The translations under genes were made by a program, and so were the position numbers. A stretch of 64,000 nt of DNA from Breviolum minutum Mf 1.05b.01 (taxonomy: Eukaryota; Sar; Dinophyceae; Suessiales; Symbiodiniaceae): NCBI GenBank assembly GCA_000507305.1, contig DF239228.1, positions 124,001 to 188,000 on the forward strand. Direction: 5' to 3'. This document shows positions 12,340 to 30,889 of this stretch, piece by piece. The notes under the pieces are model-generated. The model saw nothing but the letters and a program-made list of their open reading frames with translations. It was not told the origin of the DNA and searched no databases. Each line of letters opens with the position of its first letter. The first letter of the stretch is position 1.

Positions 12340-13265
12340 GTCATCGCATTCTGTCCTAGTTGTCTTGACTTATATGATATTTTGCTCCAGCACAGCTCTC
12401 TGTAGGTGGCCTGGATTCGATACCATGGCACCTGCCAGGACAAATTCCACCTACTGAAAGCATCAAGACTGTCCGGCGAGCAGCATTGTTTCGAATTGAA
12501 TTCCATGCTTTTAGGGTAAATCCAAATTGGTATGAACCAATCTGATGAATCTGCCCTTTGGGAGTTGCGGTGAGCTGAAACAGCATCGTACTGAAAGCAA
12601 CCTTGCCTCATGCCGCGCACAAATGCGCATGTGCTCTCGACGGTTGACTCGGCTGTATTATGCTATATTTAGTGTCATGTGCAGCGAAGATCCCCAATGC
12701 ATCTCACCCTCATCTTTCTGCGGGCTGGCATCAAATGATATCAAATGACCAGTTCCTAGGGTTCTATGGATGATTATGGTTGTATACCTGGTTGGGGCTC
12801 CTTGTGCAGTCCTAATAAAAAGCGAGCTGCTCAAAGCACACACATGCAAGCATAGCAAATGTTCATGCTAGCAACCCACACGCGCACAAAACAAATCCTG
12901 GTCATCTGGCTACTGCAAAAAAAACACTTAAACCACCAAGTCTTTCCGCACTGACTAACTGACTAACTGCGCAAAAAATCCAGTCTTTTTGCTGAGTTCG
13001 CTTCTTCTTGTTCTTCTGCATGCGCCCTTGGGGCTGTGCATGCCCCCTGCTAACCCTTATTCAAAGATTGTCCTGGAAATGGAAGCTACACCGCAGTGAT
13101 CACAAAAAAAAACCTTCCATGTCCTCCACATTGCTGCATGCTTGTGAAGAGCAGCCGGCAATTGAAGCCCGAACAGCTTATCCTTTATTTGTTTATCACA
13201 CCTAAAGCCCGTAGGCATCCAGACTGGACAATAAAGGCAGGGCCAATTGGCGCTGATTGTTTCAT
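12340..13265. other. Intergenic spacer
   Basis: Separates the GH123-like gene from the 3' end of the SNF2 gene. No gene or structured element seen. It should hold the trans-splice acceptor of the downstream gene, but several AG candidates fit and none stands out. Confidence 0.5.
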
Positions 13266-13270
13266 CGGCT

Positions 13271-19829
<6,559 letters not shown>

Positions 19830-20399
19830 CTATGCCTCAGGTCATAGAAAGGTAGCAAATGCCAGTCATATTTCTAGGTGAATCAGAAAATTCGATGATT
19901 TCTACCACAAAAAAATGGCCTCTATTTTTGTGACATGGAACTTTCCGCCCAAGCCAGAAACTTCGGGATTTCGGCTCGATCCAGGGAGAATGCACTCGGC
20001 CTTGGATGCATATAAATCACTGATTTATGGGAATGAGCCAGCCCAGTGCAATATGACCATATGTATATCAGCAATTACTGACTTTTTACTCCGTTAGAAG
20101 GAAATTGTACTGTTGCCACTTTCCATCAGCGAACAAAATCGCACACAAGGGAAACGAATCAAAATAGGTGGAAGAGAATGATCAAATAAAGCATCAGCAT
20201 CATCCATAATTACATGGGAATTATTGATCTGATCGGACACAGCTGCGGACTACACTCAAATCAGAATCCAGAATGATGAGCGGATGAGCGTTGGCTGGTA
20301 AGAACCGCACAAGGGACATAGTGCTGCTGCTAAACGCATGAATACTTGTTTTTTCCACATGAAGCCTCGTGTTTCATAGTGTCTCCAGTCCCTTTCGAA

Positions 20400-20520
20400 C
20401 GGGGCGAACTGACCGCCAAACGATTCACAGAACTATATACATACTACGCAGCGAACTGACCGCCAAACGACACACAGAACTATATACATAGCGAACTGAC
20501 CGCCAATCGACACACAGATT
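20400..20520. repeat. Three direct repeats with GCGAACTGACCGCCAA core
   Basis: Copies of GCGAACTGACCGCCAA followed by ACGA(C/T)(A/T)CACAGA and ACTATATACATA occur at about 20403, 20450 and 20489. They lie downstream of the MGC gene and upstream of the SNF2 gene in transcript direction. Function unknown. Confidence 0.85.
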
Positions 20521-20907
20521 TTTTTACATACTACAAAGATCCAAACTTTAGTGGCATTCGAGATGCCAAAAAAATCATCTTGGGGTTGGATCGTGATGAT
20601 ATGAACAAAAACGATCAGGCCAAAAACCGTGATCGGATGGTGAACTTTAAACTGAGACCAGTCGTGGGACGAGGGGACCCATGTCACAACGTCCGATCCC
20701 GACTTGTCTCATCAAGTGGGCCTGCAGCTCGGAGAACCAAGACTGCTTAGGCTTACTACAAAAAAATAAAAATGCTTTGTACCCAACAACCCCCAATAGC
20801 TTGTTGGGCAGCTCACAAAACCAGGTTCAAGTAGAAGGGAGCTGCGCGTACCGAACGAAAGCCCTCCTCAGAGCTTTGGGCAACGCAGAAGCAACGCTTT
20901 GGATTCC

Positions 20908-21321
20908 TCAATCCAAGAAGCTTTCACCTGAACTGCCTGAACTGCACGAGCTGCGCCTCCCAACGTACTGCTTAAAGCCATCCTGATGTTTTCGAGCTGC
21001 TCGCATGAATTTCTCCAACCGACACAGGTGTTTTTCGTGTTCCAATCGGCCAGGTGGCAGTGGAACATCACAAGGTCGACCTTCCTTTGGCCATGCAAAT
21101 GATTGGCAAAGCTCAAGTTCTGAATCATCAAAGTCAATCTGATGTTCATCGGACAGCTGGAAAAGCACTTCTTTTTCAGGGACTTGGGGCACTAGGACTA
21201 TAAGAGTTTCATCTATTTCCACCTCTGCCTGCTCTTTCCCCGTCTCGTATTTCATTGTTTCTTTGCTGTCGATTGGCATCACCGAGGTGAGCTTGGTAGT
21301 TGCACTAGCTGCGCACCCCAT
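20908..21321 (-). CDS. Small intronless protein with N-terminal MGC acylation motif
   Basis: A 137-residue uninterrupted fr​ame starting MGCAASATTKLTSV. Gly2 plus Cys3 and Ser6 fit the N-myristoylation/palmitoylation signal of membrane-tethered signalling proteins (established motif). The body is acidic (DEHQIDFDDSELEL) and ends in a Ser-rich tail (RRSSCSSGSSGESF). No catalytic domain is visible, so the biochemical role is unknown. A peripheral membrane adaptor is an inference from the acylation motif alone. The start is favoured because the spliced-leader relic ends 56 bases upstream on the same strand, which is a normal 5' UTR length. Together with the lack of introns this marks it as a gene derived from a trans-spliced mRNA. 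Confidence 0.75.
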   Translation of the reverse strand: MGCAASATTKLTSVMPIDSKETMKYETGKEQAEVEIDETLIVLVPQVPEKEVLFQLSDEHQIDFDDSELELCQSFAWPKEGRPCDVPLPPGRLEHEKHLCRLEKFMRAARKHQDGFKQYVGRRSSCSSGSSGESFLD

Positions 21322-21377
21322 CTTGGTGTGAGAGACGTATCACGGAAGAAATAGACAGTGGCTTAGAAATTGTAGAT

Positions 21378-21399
21378 CTTGAGCCAAAATAGCTACATA
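21378..21399 (-). promoter_or_regulatory. Relic of the dinoflagellate spliced leader (DinoSL) in genomic DNA
   Basis: On the minus strand these 22 bases match the canonical 22-nt DinoSL at 19 positions. ATTTTGGCTCAAG at the 3' end is perfect and GTAGC is also conserved; the mismatches are at leader positions 2, 3 and 9. Normally this sequence is added to mRNAs by trans-splicing and is absent from the gene. A genomic copy just upstream of an intronless ORF is the mark of reverse-transcribed mRNA reinserted in the genome, as described for dinoflagellates. Confidence 0.85.
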
Positions 21400-21799
21400 G
21401 ATCAATAAATACACATCACATCACTCTAGACCTAGCTTGGAAGTACACTGGTAGGGTAGGGAGGAAGAAAAGGAGGGGTAGCTTGCGAGCTCATGAAGGA
21501 CGAAAAAAGAACATCAGAAAGACAATCATGTCTCTGGCAAACAGCCAATGCATACAAACATCACAATATTCTGCTTCATTTCATCGAGCTCCTGGAAAAA
21601 AAAACGTGATACTGTAGTCTCTATATAACCATGAAACAAATATATAATATGTTTATTTACGCATATACATGCACAAGCACAAACAATTATTCAATTCAAA
21701 TTTATGACATCTTTCGTCGATCAGCACATCTCAGTACTTTCATAAATTCTGCATATTGGTAGTGTTGAATTATATCTTGTATATTGTTGTATGAGGTAC

Positions 21800-22369
21800 C
21801 TACTTGCGCAGCGTCGTGAGAACCAATGATTTCCGGAAAGCTCCCACTAATGATCGGACAAAAGGCAGCTTCCCATCATCGTCGCCATCGTAAGAGAGGA
21901 TTTTCGCCGTTGGGAATTGCTTTCTGAAAGCTTTCGAAAATGGCCTAGAGGCAACACTCATGAGGGGCCCGGGGCCCTGCGAAGTGGGCATAGAAAGCTG
22001 TTTCGCAAAAGGCACCTATTCCATCCCTTTTTTCCATCCTATTCCTAAAATATCGAAACAAAATGAATGTCAAAGTTTTGTTCCAAAAATCGGGACGAGC
22101 GCATGATTCATGATGTCTGCCAGCCTCGAATTGCAGCGAGGCAACGGCGGGGACTCGGGCAGCTGAACTCTGATCGTCTCGTCCAACTGTAGCTCTAAGC
22201 GAGCATGTGCGGCGGCGGACTGCACCAATGCTGTTACATCCATGGCGGTCGCTGGTACCCTTGGCATCTTGAAGGTCTGCAAAGCTGAAGCTTCCCGCAG
22301 GTAGCATGAGATCTGACATGACTTAAGATGATCCGAATCATCGTAGTTTCTGTCTGTAAGCGAGGTCAA
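21800..22369 (-). CDS. Possible two-exon gene, function unknown
   Basis: Exon-like frame 22300-22085 (for example MDVTALVQSAAAHARLELQL, then LPESPPLPRCNSRLADIM) and a second one at about 21990-21800, in another frame, ending KLPFVRSLVGAFRKSLVLTT and a stop. A short intron near 22085-22010 would join them; AG acceptors exist there, but the donor would have to be non-canonical. No domain recognised. Confidence 0.4.
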
Positions 22370-23648
22370 GTGAAGGTTGTTTACAACCTGTCATTTTACT
22401 AAGTTCAGTGACAGTATCAGCTTGTAAAGTTTGACGTTTTTCAGTTTCATCATGGATATCAGCTATCAAATCGTGCAGGCTTCTGCCTCATGATCCTCTT
22501 CAGTTGAATGGGCAAGTTTGAGGCCGAAGGCAGGTGCAAGGTGCAGGCAGTGACTTGTCCACTAGCCCATTTTTGCTTCTCACAGCTCCACAATCCTACC
22601 ACAAAGCAAGTCATTCGTTCCGGCAAGAATCAAACCACTGTGGAATCCTTGCCCTGTCCTCGCTGTTGCCTTTTTCACACATCGTTAAAGTAATGCAGGA
22701 ATGATGCGACGAGGGATGCCTTTGGCCTCCAGCTGGCAGTGCACCTGCCGCAAGCCTACAAGCACAGCATGCACAAGAGTTTAAGGTTGCTCCATATGCA
22801 CTCAGTGCATTGTAGAGCAAACAACTTGTACAGCTGCAACCTCAACCTGCGTTTCTCCATTCTTGGGTCCAATCAACAAGCTGATGCTCAGCAAATAGTT
22901 CAAAAGTTCTGTCTAAAGAGTCTTACAAAGTTGATCAAAGTTCAGCAAAAACAGGTGTTTCTTTTGACAGGGCAAGGCCCTGATTTACTTGCTCAACTGC
23001 TCGATCCAAGACTGGGCTGGGTTGCACATGGGCCTGACCTCTTGGCTGACCAACATGGAAAATTAGATGCCGGCTGAGTCAACCAGGCGCTTTGCGTGTG
23101 CGATGTGGTATCCACTTGGTCTACTTGGTACGCTATGATAAGCCGAAGCCGAAGCCTGCCAGTCTGAACATGGAAAGAACATGGAAAGCCATGCTGAAGT
23201 ATCTGGTTTTTTGCCGGGCATGTCTGCCAGGGGTTCTTGCCATGTCGATGGCATCATGAACTGACACCACAGCGCACAAGCTCCAGCCGCAGGACATTAA
23301 AGGTCCAAAAGACTGTACATCAAGCCGCCGAGGGCAGTGTTAGTAACGGTAACAAGTGTAGCAAGTCCAGCTCCCCGAAGGCAGCAGCTAATGGTTCCCT
23401 TCAGCCGAGACTCTGCTCTGCAGAGTGTCGGGCAGGAAAACGGTTGTGCCAATGTCAATGTAAAGCAATCAGAGCAATGGCAGGTTCTGCATTTCTGAAT
23501 GACAAAGTCTGCATACTCTGCTACCGCATTTCTTATCCAACTTTGAATTGCTTAGCCTTCCCAAGCTTCAAAAAGATCCAAAACCAAAGTACTTCACAGG
23601 ACCAACTCATTGCATCAGCAAAGTCGGAGCTGAGAGTCTAAAGCAGCT

Positions 23649-23810
23649 TCAATCAGCAACTTCTCCTTCGTTAAAAACCGATACAACGGCTTCGTCGCGC
23701 GCACTTGCACCCAGAACCCCATAGCCTCGGAGCACGTGAAAAGATGTGAAAATGGTGATAGTTTTTTTCATGACCTCCAGGTTTCCGGGTTTGCAGCCAA
23801 AGGACGCAGC
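23649..23810 (-). CDS. Possible exon, function unknown
   Basis: The minus frame reads SFGCKPGNLEVMKKTITIF, then LRGYGVLGASARDEAVV, and stops after FNEGEVAD. Composition is protein-like, but there is no good start and no partner exon was found. Confidence 0.25.
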   Translation of the reverse strand, partial: AASFGCKPGNLEVMKKTITIFTSFHVLRGYGVLGASARDEAVVSVFNEGEVAD

Positions 23811-23992
23811 CCCCGACCTAAACGGCTGAGCCAATTTCGTCTTGGCGTAGTGGGAGAGCGCTCAACAAAGGCAGTAAGGCCTCTCAGCATGTCAAGGGAA
23901 TGAAGGGCATGGCTCAGGGATTTTCAGCATGACTCGTAGCAAGAAACGATGAGATTGTGCATATTGTGTGTGAATCTCAATATCACATAATA

Positions 23993-24180
23993 TCACGCTA
24001 TTTGTGTTCGTTTTGCTAGCTCCAAGGCAGCTCCTACCAAACCCAGCCCCTCGCCTTCAGTTCGCAAACGGGGGGTGGTGGGAGAGATCGGTGCATCGTT
24101 TAGGATCACCTCCTCCAAGTCGCTACCTTGCTGATGCAACAGCAGATTGGATAATGGATGATGATGATATATGATATCAT
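23993..24180 (-). CDS. Possible C-terminal exon, function unknown
   Basis: The minus frame from an AG near 24135 reads GSDLEEVILNDAPISPTTP, then GLGLVGAALELAKRTQIA and a stop. Another exon-like stretch (VHEAVPEAGYDQGLRKAAEK) lies at about 24590-24470 and could belong to the same gene. No family recognised. Confidence 0.3.
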
Positions 24181-25177
24181 GCTGCTGCTGCATGATGTAT
24201 ATTTGAATTGTGTATTTTTTGTATGTTACCTGTTTGACCTGTGAACCTGACCTGTTCTTGGCGTTGTTCCTGTCACTAGTATCACTACTTCAACATCCAA
24301 GTTTTCTTCAAAAGATGTCATAAACGTTAACGTTCCACATATGACTTAGTAGAAGGCGCCTTCCGTTGCCAAATGTTGAAGGGAAATTGGAGCAACAGGT
24401 GGCGTTGGTACCTGCTCGTCACTGATGACCTCAAGGGTAGGTCAGAAATGCTTGCCGTTTGAATGCTGGAAACATCAGGTCATCAATGACTTCTGGAGGC
24501 AAAATTTTGATCCCTTCTCCGCCGCCTTGCGAAGCCCTTGATCATACCCCGCTTCAGGTACAGCTTCATGAACCTGAGTCACCCGAGTGTGGAAGTGAAT
24601 GGTCGATGGTGGTAGTAGTAGTTCATACCATTGCACAGTGAGAAGGCTATCCTTTCACTAATCACCAGCACGGCATGAGGCCATTAAGGCAAGGGCTCCA
24701 GAGCAATCACTAATTGACCATGTCGGGCATGGTTTCGCGGCGTCAGGAGCGTCAGGATCAGATCCACCTAGCAAGGAAAGAATGAGCAACTGCTGAGTCT
24801 GGCTGTCCCCTGTCCCCTGAGCTGTCACCTTTTTTTTTAACCAAAGCCCAGCCAAAATCAACGCTATCAAGGAGAGTTTCAGAGGCACACAGCCGCATTG
24901 TGGATTAGGGGCACCCTAATCACGGATCTGTGAAAATGTAGGTGATATATACAATGATACAATGTGATAGGGATGGTGCGAATGTCTACAAGCGCAAGTC
25001 TACCACAATCTAGACGTCAATCTACACCACCTGCCATAACCGACTTCCAAGAGATCAAGTTCCGTTGTCCAGTTCCAGGGCTTCCAAGAGCGACGGCGTG
25101 ACTGTGAAACACTTTGAGATACCGTGAGACTTCTCATCCTCTCACTTTCATTGAAACATCCTGAAATTATTCGAGGC

Positions 25178-25944
25178 TCATTTGCTCCATCCCCAGCGTC
25201 TTGTTTTTGGTGCCGGAGCAGTTTGATGATCTGGTGCAGGTGATTCAGGTACATAAATCGCAGACTTCAGGAGCCATTCTGCTACGATTGGGTGCAGAAG
25301 ATGTGTTAAGCGTGGTATAGATTCTTCCAAAGGTTTTCCATGCTCTTCCCGGAGCGCCTTGCGCACTTCAGTGGAAGAAATGTCCGGCAGTTCTGGAGCC
25401 ATGATGAAATTTCCTTTATGCAAATCCACACCAAATGCCATTGAACGTTCAGTCACCTCCTCGGTGAAACCAGGTCTACCCATCGTGATGAGGCGACGAC
25501 CTCCTTTACAATGTTTCCATTTCTCGAATTTGAGAACATCATCTGCTCCGTTCATTTCGTACCTGATGAATGTCAAACCTTTCCAATTATATGGCAGCCA
25601 CCATTCGACGGAATCTCTTTCACGGCCAGGATTGAAATCCATCCATGGCATCTCCACTGTTGCCCATTTGGCCAATTCCGACCTGTCTGTGTAAACAATT
25701 GCCTTTTCCTTCAACCGGCTCATCTTCTTGTCAATCACATATGAGTCAAGATCTCACCAAATTTTTCTGGTCCATTTAGGAGAACTTCGCGGGCCGTTTC
25801 AAACATCATGCAGTGGGCACGAGTGATGGGGCAACATGAACCCGTCATGGTAATGACGGCCACAACTTTGCTCCCATCCTCGGCCTGCAACTTCGACAAA
25901 ATGGGCTCAAACTTTTTCAAGTAGGAAGGCTCTGAATCCGCCAT
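25178..25944 (-). CDS. Nicotinate/nicotinamide-nucleotide adenylyltransferase-like, with a frame break
   Basis: Makes NAD (or its deamido form) from the mononucleotide and ATP in the final common step of NAD synthesis. The first frame (25944-25735) starts MADSEPSYLKKFEPIL and contains VITMTGSCCPITRAHCMMF, a variant of the nucleotidyltransferase GSFNPIHxGH nucleotide-binding motif. The second frame (25738-25178) contains TMGRPGF and ISSTEVRKALRE, the family's C-terminal ISSTxIR motif. The two frames meet around 25735-25760: one ends in a stop just after KFGEILTHM, and the other takes over at SYVIDKKM. No intron of credible length fits. Either a base is missing in the assembly or the gene is damaged. 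The motif's first His is replaced (CPITRAH), although the downstream His is present. Confidence 0.78.
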
Positions 25945-25949
25945 TGAGC

Positions 25950-26900
25950 TCTACAAACAATGTGATGCGGTGCTTGGATGTAAGGATCACAGAAACTGCT
26001 TGAACACTTGGGGCACTCTAAGAACCAGCTTTATATCAAATTTTGACACTATATGCCTACTGTGCACAGTGACTTGCACATATGCCATAGGAGGTCAGCA
26101 GTAATTAGAGGGTTCGTTCGAGCCAACTTTTCAGTCATCTTTGCGCTGCGTTTCCACTTCTTCAAGTTTGAACTTACAGATCCTCCTATGAAGAGCAATT
26201 CCAACCATGTATTCCTTGTCATTGCGTTCATAAAGGTTAATATGAGACCTATATCAAAAAGAAACAACAACCAGGACTTAGGGCACTACTGATGTCACAA
26301 GTAAGTGTATGTAGAGGTAAGAGTCATTACCACGAAGGCATTTTGGAGGCCATCCTTCGCGTGAGGAATCTTACAAGAAGCAGTTTCGATGGGCTGTCCG
26401 TCAAATGTCAGTGTCTCACATGCAGGTTGAATGCTGAGTTTGTAGGGTTATGATTGGGCGTTGATTCTCATGCCGTGAATGACCATTTGCAGCATGTGAT
26501 TTATCCTCTCCCATCCCTTCCGAGCCTGGTTCGATGTGGGAAGCCTGACAAGACCCCATGGCAGGGAACGAACGAAACCAAGAATTTTACATATCATATA
26601 CATAATGCATAATTTACGCTATATGTTACCTATCTATTTTGTCGATTATATATTGTCTTCTATCTATTTTTCAATATACTTTGTACTTATACACTATCAT
26701 CAAAACATATACAATATGACATCTAATCTTCTATCTTGTACTGTCTGAATATAATATAGTTTATCTACGATCTTTATGATAGTACCTACTATCTTCAATA
26801 CATCATGTATCAATGACTGATTCGTTTATGATGCATTGTCTATTCTGAATTGTGTGTGCTATCGTAGTGTTTTTTTCACGCAAACAATTTCTTGATGTGA
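25950..26900. other. No gene recognised
   Basis: AT-rich spacer with a long A/T stretch at 26580-26830. No exon-like frame or RNA gene seen. Confidence 0.5.
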
Positions 26901-27029
26901 AACTGGGTGGTAACCTTCCTGCTGCATCTTTGCCTGCCTCCATAGTGAAGCCCAAATCCTCCAGACGCAATCGCTGTTCCCTTAGACATGGGACGTTTCA
27001 ACCATTTCGGTAGGTCTCCAAACACATTT

Positions 27030-29193
27030 TCATAGACACCTGAAGCTGCGAAAGCACTCAGTTTCGCACGGATCTTTTTGCAAGAGCCCCCGAATGATGT
27101 CTACAATGTCATTGGGCGTTTCGGGAGGCAAAGCTGCTGGCTGATGCTCCACGATCTGCCACACCAAGGCCAGCTGATTTGAAGCGTCAAAGGGCCGTTG
27201 GAGAGAAGCAAGCTCATACAAACCTAGGATGGATTGTACAAATATGCAAAGCCCTGCTGCAGGTCTGATGATCCTGGAAAACCTATCTGAATCTATGGCA
27301 ACATGTTGTCTGTCCAATGTCTTGTCACCATTTGTGAGAAGTTGTGAGAATAATTGGTCTGGCAGCAAATACCCAGTGCCCATGCATCTGCTGGCCGCCC
27401 ATATGGCTTTCCAGATACCAGCTCAGGAGGATGATAAGCGGGAGTCCCCAGCACAGTTCCTGACAAGCAACGCACGCTTCATAGGGTCATTGTTCATTAG
27501 CATCATACTTGAGACATGGCACATGCTATCATACCAAAACGGACAAGTTCATCAAACCTCTTCAAATACCAGAGTTATGTGGGACTTGAACCCAGCTTCT
27601 AAGTTCTGCCTAGCATTCATCCCTGTCAATCATTGCTCAAAAATCTTTGACCACAATTAACAGGAGGGTCCTGCGAATCCAGAGGCTTCCAGAATTTTCG
27701 AAACCCCAAAGTCTGCCAACTTCACTTGTTGCATATCACGATCCACCAGCAAGTTCGGCGGCTTCACCTCGGCATTTTCAACTCCCACGCCGCGACTTGA
27801 CACGGTCCCAACAAGGCCAAGTCAGCCAAGCCACATCTCGATGCAAAACTCCTTGTGAGTGGATGTAGTGAAGGGCACTGCCAACCATCGAGAGAACACG
27901 CCTTAGTTTACTTGTTTACTTGTTTACTTGTTTACTTGTTACATTGACATGATCTGGATCTTCTGCTTGTTGACTTGCGTATATCTAAATATAGATACCA
28001 ACGTCATATGTATATAAAAAGTGTGTGTGTGTGTTTGTGCTGCAACCTGATACTATGATCATGACTACATGTATGCAGTACCGGCTCATCCAGTGAGGCT
28101 TGTCCAGCTCATCCCACTACATGTCATTCTCATTCTCTCACTTTCGTATCGAGCAGCTGTTGGAACGGGCCGCTGAAGGGCGGTTGGCTGTGCAGCCGTC
28201 GTGCCTTGATATGGTTCCCAAGGTCGCCACCATCCATGAACTCCAAAGCTAGCCACACACATTTCCTGGAGGGGTCAAACCTGAGGTAGGGATGCTTCGC
28301 AGCGGCAGGGGTAGGAAAGGTCCAACGGGCCAAGGGGAGATAAAGCCACTGCAGCTTAGATGCTGTACGTCATAGCAACTAACAATTTGTGGATGACGAA
28401 GCCGTTGCAAGAGCTGAGCCTCCAAAGAAAGGCAAACGATAGCACCAGAGTCATAACATGCTGAGTAGTAGTTAATATTTGTACCTGATGTACGTACATA
28501 CGTGCATATTTGTATAATTCTGTATGCTGCATGTGTGCGCTTTGAAGAGTATGGAAATCATTTAAAATCATAATGCTTCCATACAGCTGTGGAGAATGTC
28601 CCTTTTGACGCATCAAACCAATGCATGACATAAATTGTCGTACAGGCATGATAGGACGTGTTTATATAACCTATATCATACTATATCATACTCACACTAT
28701 AAAAGTGAAGTCATTCATGTACTGTAATGCAAACATAAATGCACGCTTGCCTTTGGTGAGCAAGTGAGCCTAGCAAATTTTGAGGGAATTATAGTAACCA
28801 GAGAAGTGGAAGCTGTCGAGGACGCGGAAAGAAGCCCAACTAAGGCAACAACATATTAGTTGACGTAGTTCCTGCTAGGCACCGCCACCTTTACAAGACA
28901 AACTCCACGATACACAGTTAATCTTTATATCTTTCATCCTTAGCACATCCTGGGGTACAACTCCACCATAAACACAATCTCAGTACTGGAGGTCAACCAC
29001 TTGCCTTCCACCAGGGAAGATGCCTTAAATCCGCACCCTTTAACTCGCCTCCACCGTCCCCCTTAAACGCCTCTGCCAGAGTTGTAGCTGCAGCATGTGC
29101 TGCATCCCTGTCGTCCAGGTGATCGCAGGGCACTAGCTTGAGGGCCAGCCTGATGCTGGAGCATTTCAGCATAACTTGCCGCAGAATGTGCAT
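27030..29193 (-). CDS. Serine/threonine protein kinase (NEK-like), multi-exon
   Basis: Catalytic subdomains appear in order over successive exons. About 29170-29071: beta-3 lysine in RLALKLVPC. 28419-28364: alphaC/beta4 (AQLLQRLRHPQIVSCYDVQ). From 28280: hinge region (CVWLALEFMDGGDLGNHIKA). About 27885-27835: ALHYIHSQGVLHRD. From 27767: VKPPNLLVD, then KLADFGVSKIL. 27459-27373: GTVLGTPAYHPPELVSG and RPADAWALG. From 27223: LYELASLQRPFDASNQLALV, then IIRGLLQKDP. HRDVKxxN, DFG and the beta-3 Lys are intact, so an active kinase is expected. Phases agree at 29071/28419 (GC donor, 0), 28364/28280 (GC donor, 2), 27835/27767 (GT, 0) and 27373/27223 (GT, 1). The glycine loop upstream and the last exon were not found. 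Subfamily assignment is by resemblance only. Confidence 0.85.
27906..27940. repeat. Octamer repeat TTTACTTG, about four copies
   Basis: Perfect short tandem repeat in the kinase intron directly upstream (in transcript sense) of the HRD exon. Confidence 0.9.
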
Positions 29194-29199
29194 ATTAGA

Positions 29200-30780
29200 G
29201 GAGAGAGGTTATGTATCTATTTATCTATTCTTTATTATTATATTATAGCATTTGCAATTAGAATTGTGGCAGTAAAAAACACAAAATACCATAAACCATG
29301 AAAGAATATAAACGTTTTCTGCTGTATGCTAATTCCAATTTGAATAAGACACAAGGGAGTCCGATGACCTGCTTACAGCACAAGATTGACTAAAACCATT
29401 GCAGCTGCGATGCTCTTGCCACCGCGAGTCCTTTACCAAAAGCCTCACATGCATTCACATGCAACATCAGCACCCGGACCGAACACTGCTGAACTGAAAC
29501 ATTGACAAACTTATTCAACGAGTCCAATCACAAGAAGCAGAACAAGAGCGTAAGGCCAAGGAGCACTACTCCAAAACTGCCTCGGCCGAGAAGTTTCAGC
29601 ACTTCATAATCGCTGATTCGTTCACCCGCTTGGGCAAACATTGCCACATGGCAAGACCATGGCGCGGGCACATGCGAATCTGAGTCTCTTTTTGATTATT
29701 CACGTGACCAAAGTCCTGTGGATTACTATGAGTGGCTTGCATTATTTGTGGTCAAAAATGTGGCACCATGTTCCAAAAAGTCTTCCGCATTGCGTGGCTT
29801 TCTTAACCAAGCATCGTCCATAGCTAGAGAATGCTAGAGATATATCTGCATACGCTCCATGTCTGAATCAATTTGCTGATAGCAGCTGCGGTATGCCGAA
29901 GTGCCATGGAAAAGTGAACTGCCCAAGCGTTCCAAAGAGGTTTTAAGATTGGCTCTGAATGACGTTTCTCGTTTCTCGTTGATGTGTCTTCATAGCATTC
30001 ATTGGATGTATCCCAGTCCCACAAGGAAAGTGAAGAGTCATAAGAGATGAACAGCCTGGTATTACTTATTTGAATCTGATTGGGATACACCCCAAGTATT
30101 CATTTCTAGCAACTTGCATTCCATTCTCATTTGATACCTCTGAGCCTTCCGACTTGCTTAAGAGTTATCTAGTCGCCTTCTCGCGCACAAAATGGCACGG
30201 CAAAAATCTCCCCGAATATATTTCTGTAGCTTTCGATTGCTGCCAGGAAAAACAAACAAACGCCTATTCTTGGCAATCCTGTACATAGATGTTCGGCCTG
30301 CAGTTCCTTGAGAACTATCTTTGGGCCACATAATGCTCTGGTGCTGAAGCCCACCCTTGTCCAGTTGCTTTCTATCTTGAACTGGAACCTAGCATTGTTT
30401 TCATTGTGGATGACTCAATCATGATTTGTCACAAGGGCGGACTTTCAAGTCCTGCTTCTTTTGAAGCTGAGGACTGGACACAGATTTGACGTGTTTAGTT
30501 TAGATACCTGAATAACTTGTAGACTGCTGACTGGTAGACCTAAGGAGAAGCTTGACTAAAAATCTTGAAATGCTCAAACGCAGTTCAGATGTTGTGTACA
30601 AAGGACGGGTCCTGGCATTTTGTGCCATGGCAATTTAAAGACTCACATCAGCCACTGCGCTGTAGGTCTGGGGGATAGGCATTCAAACGGCCTCAATACT
30701 AGTAAGCGATTGCATGGCCTCTTATTGCATGTGCATTTTCACATTGCATTACTCAGTTAATGTGTACATAATACATATCA

Positions 30781-30845
<65 letters not shown>

Positions 30846-30870
30846 GGGTGACGTACCACACACACTGGCA
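29200..30870. other. No gene recognised
   Basis: Spacer between the ankyrin/HEAT gene and the kinase gene. It includes the CAT repeat at its upper end. Short frames on both strands lack any domain or splice partner. Confidence 0.45.
30778..30843. repeat. (CAT)22 microsatellite
   Basis: Uninterrupted trinucleotide run; in one minus frame it would give poly-Asp. Not placed in any exon. Confidence 0.97.
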
Positions 30871-30889
30871 CCAAGCCTGCTGTCAACTT

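Noticed and set aside
23815-23835. TTGGCTCAG upstream of a short frame, reminiscent of the spliced leader
   Set aside because: Lacks the ATTTTGGCTCAAG core and the upstream half.
28993-29193. Exon considered as another HEAT repeat of the 31-35 kb gene
   Set aside because: A GC donor at 29070 joins it in phase with the kinase alphaC exon at 28419 and supplies the beta-3 lysine, so the kinase assignment is better.
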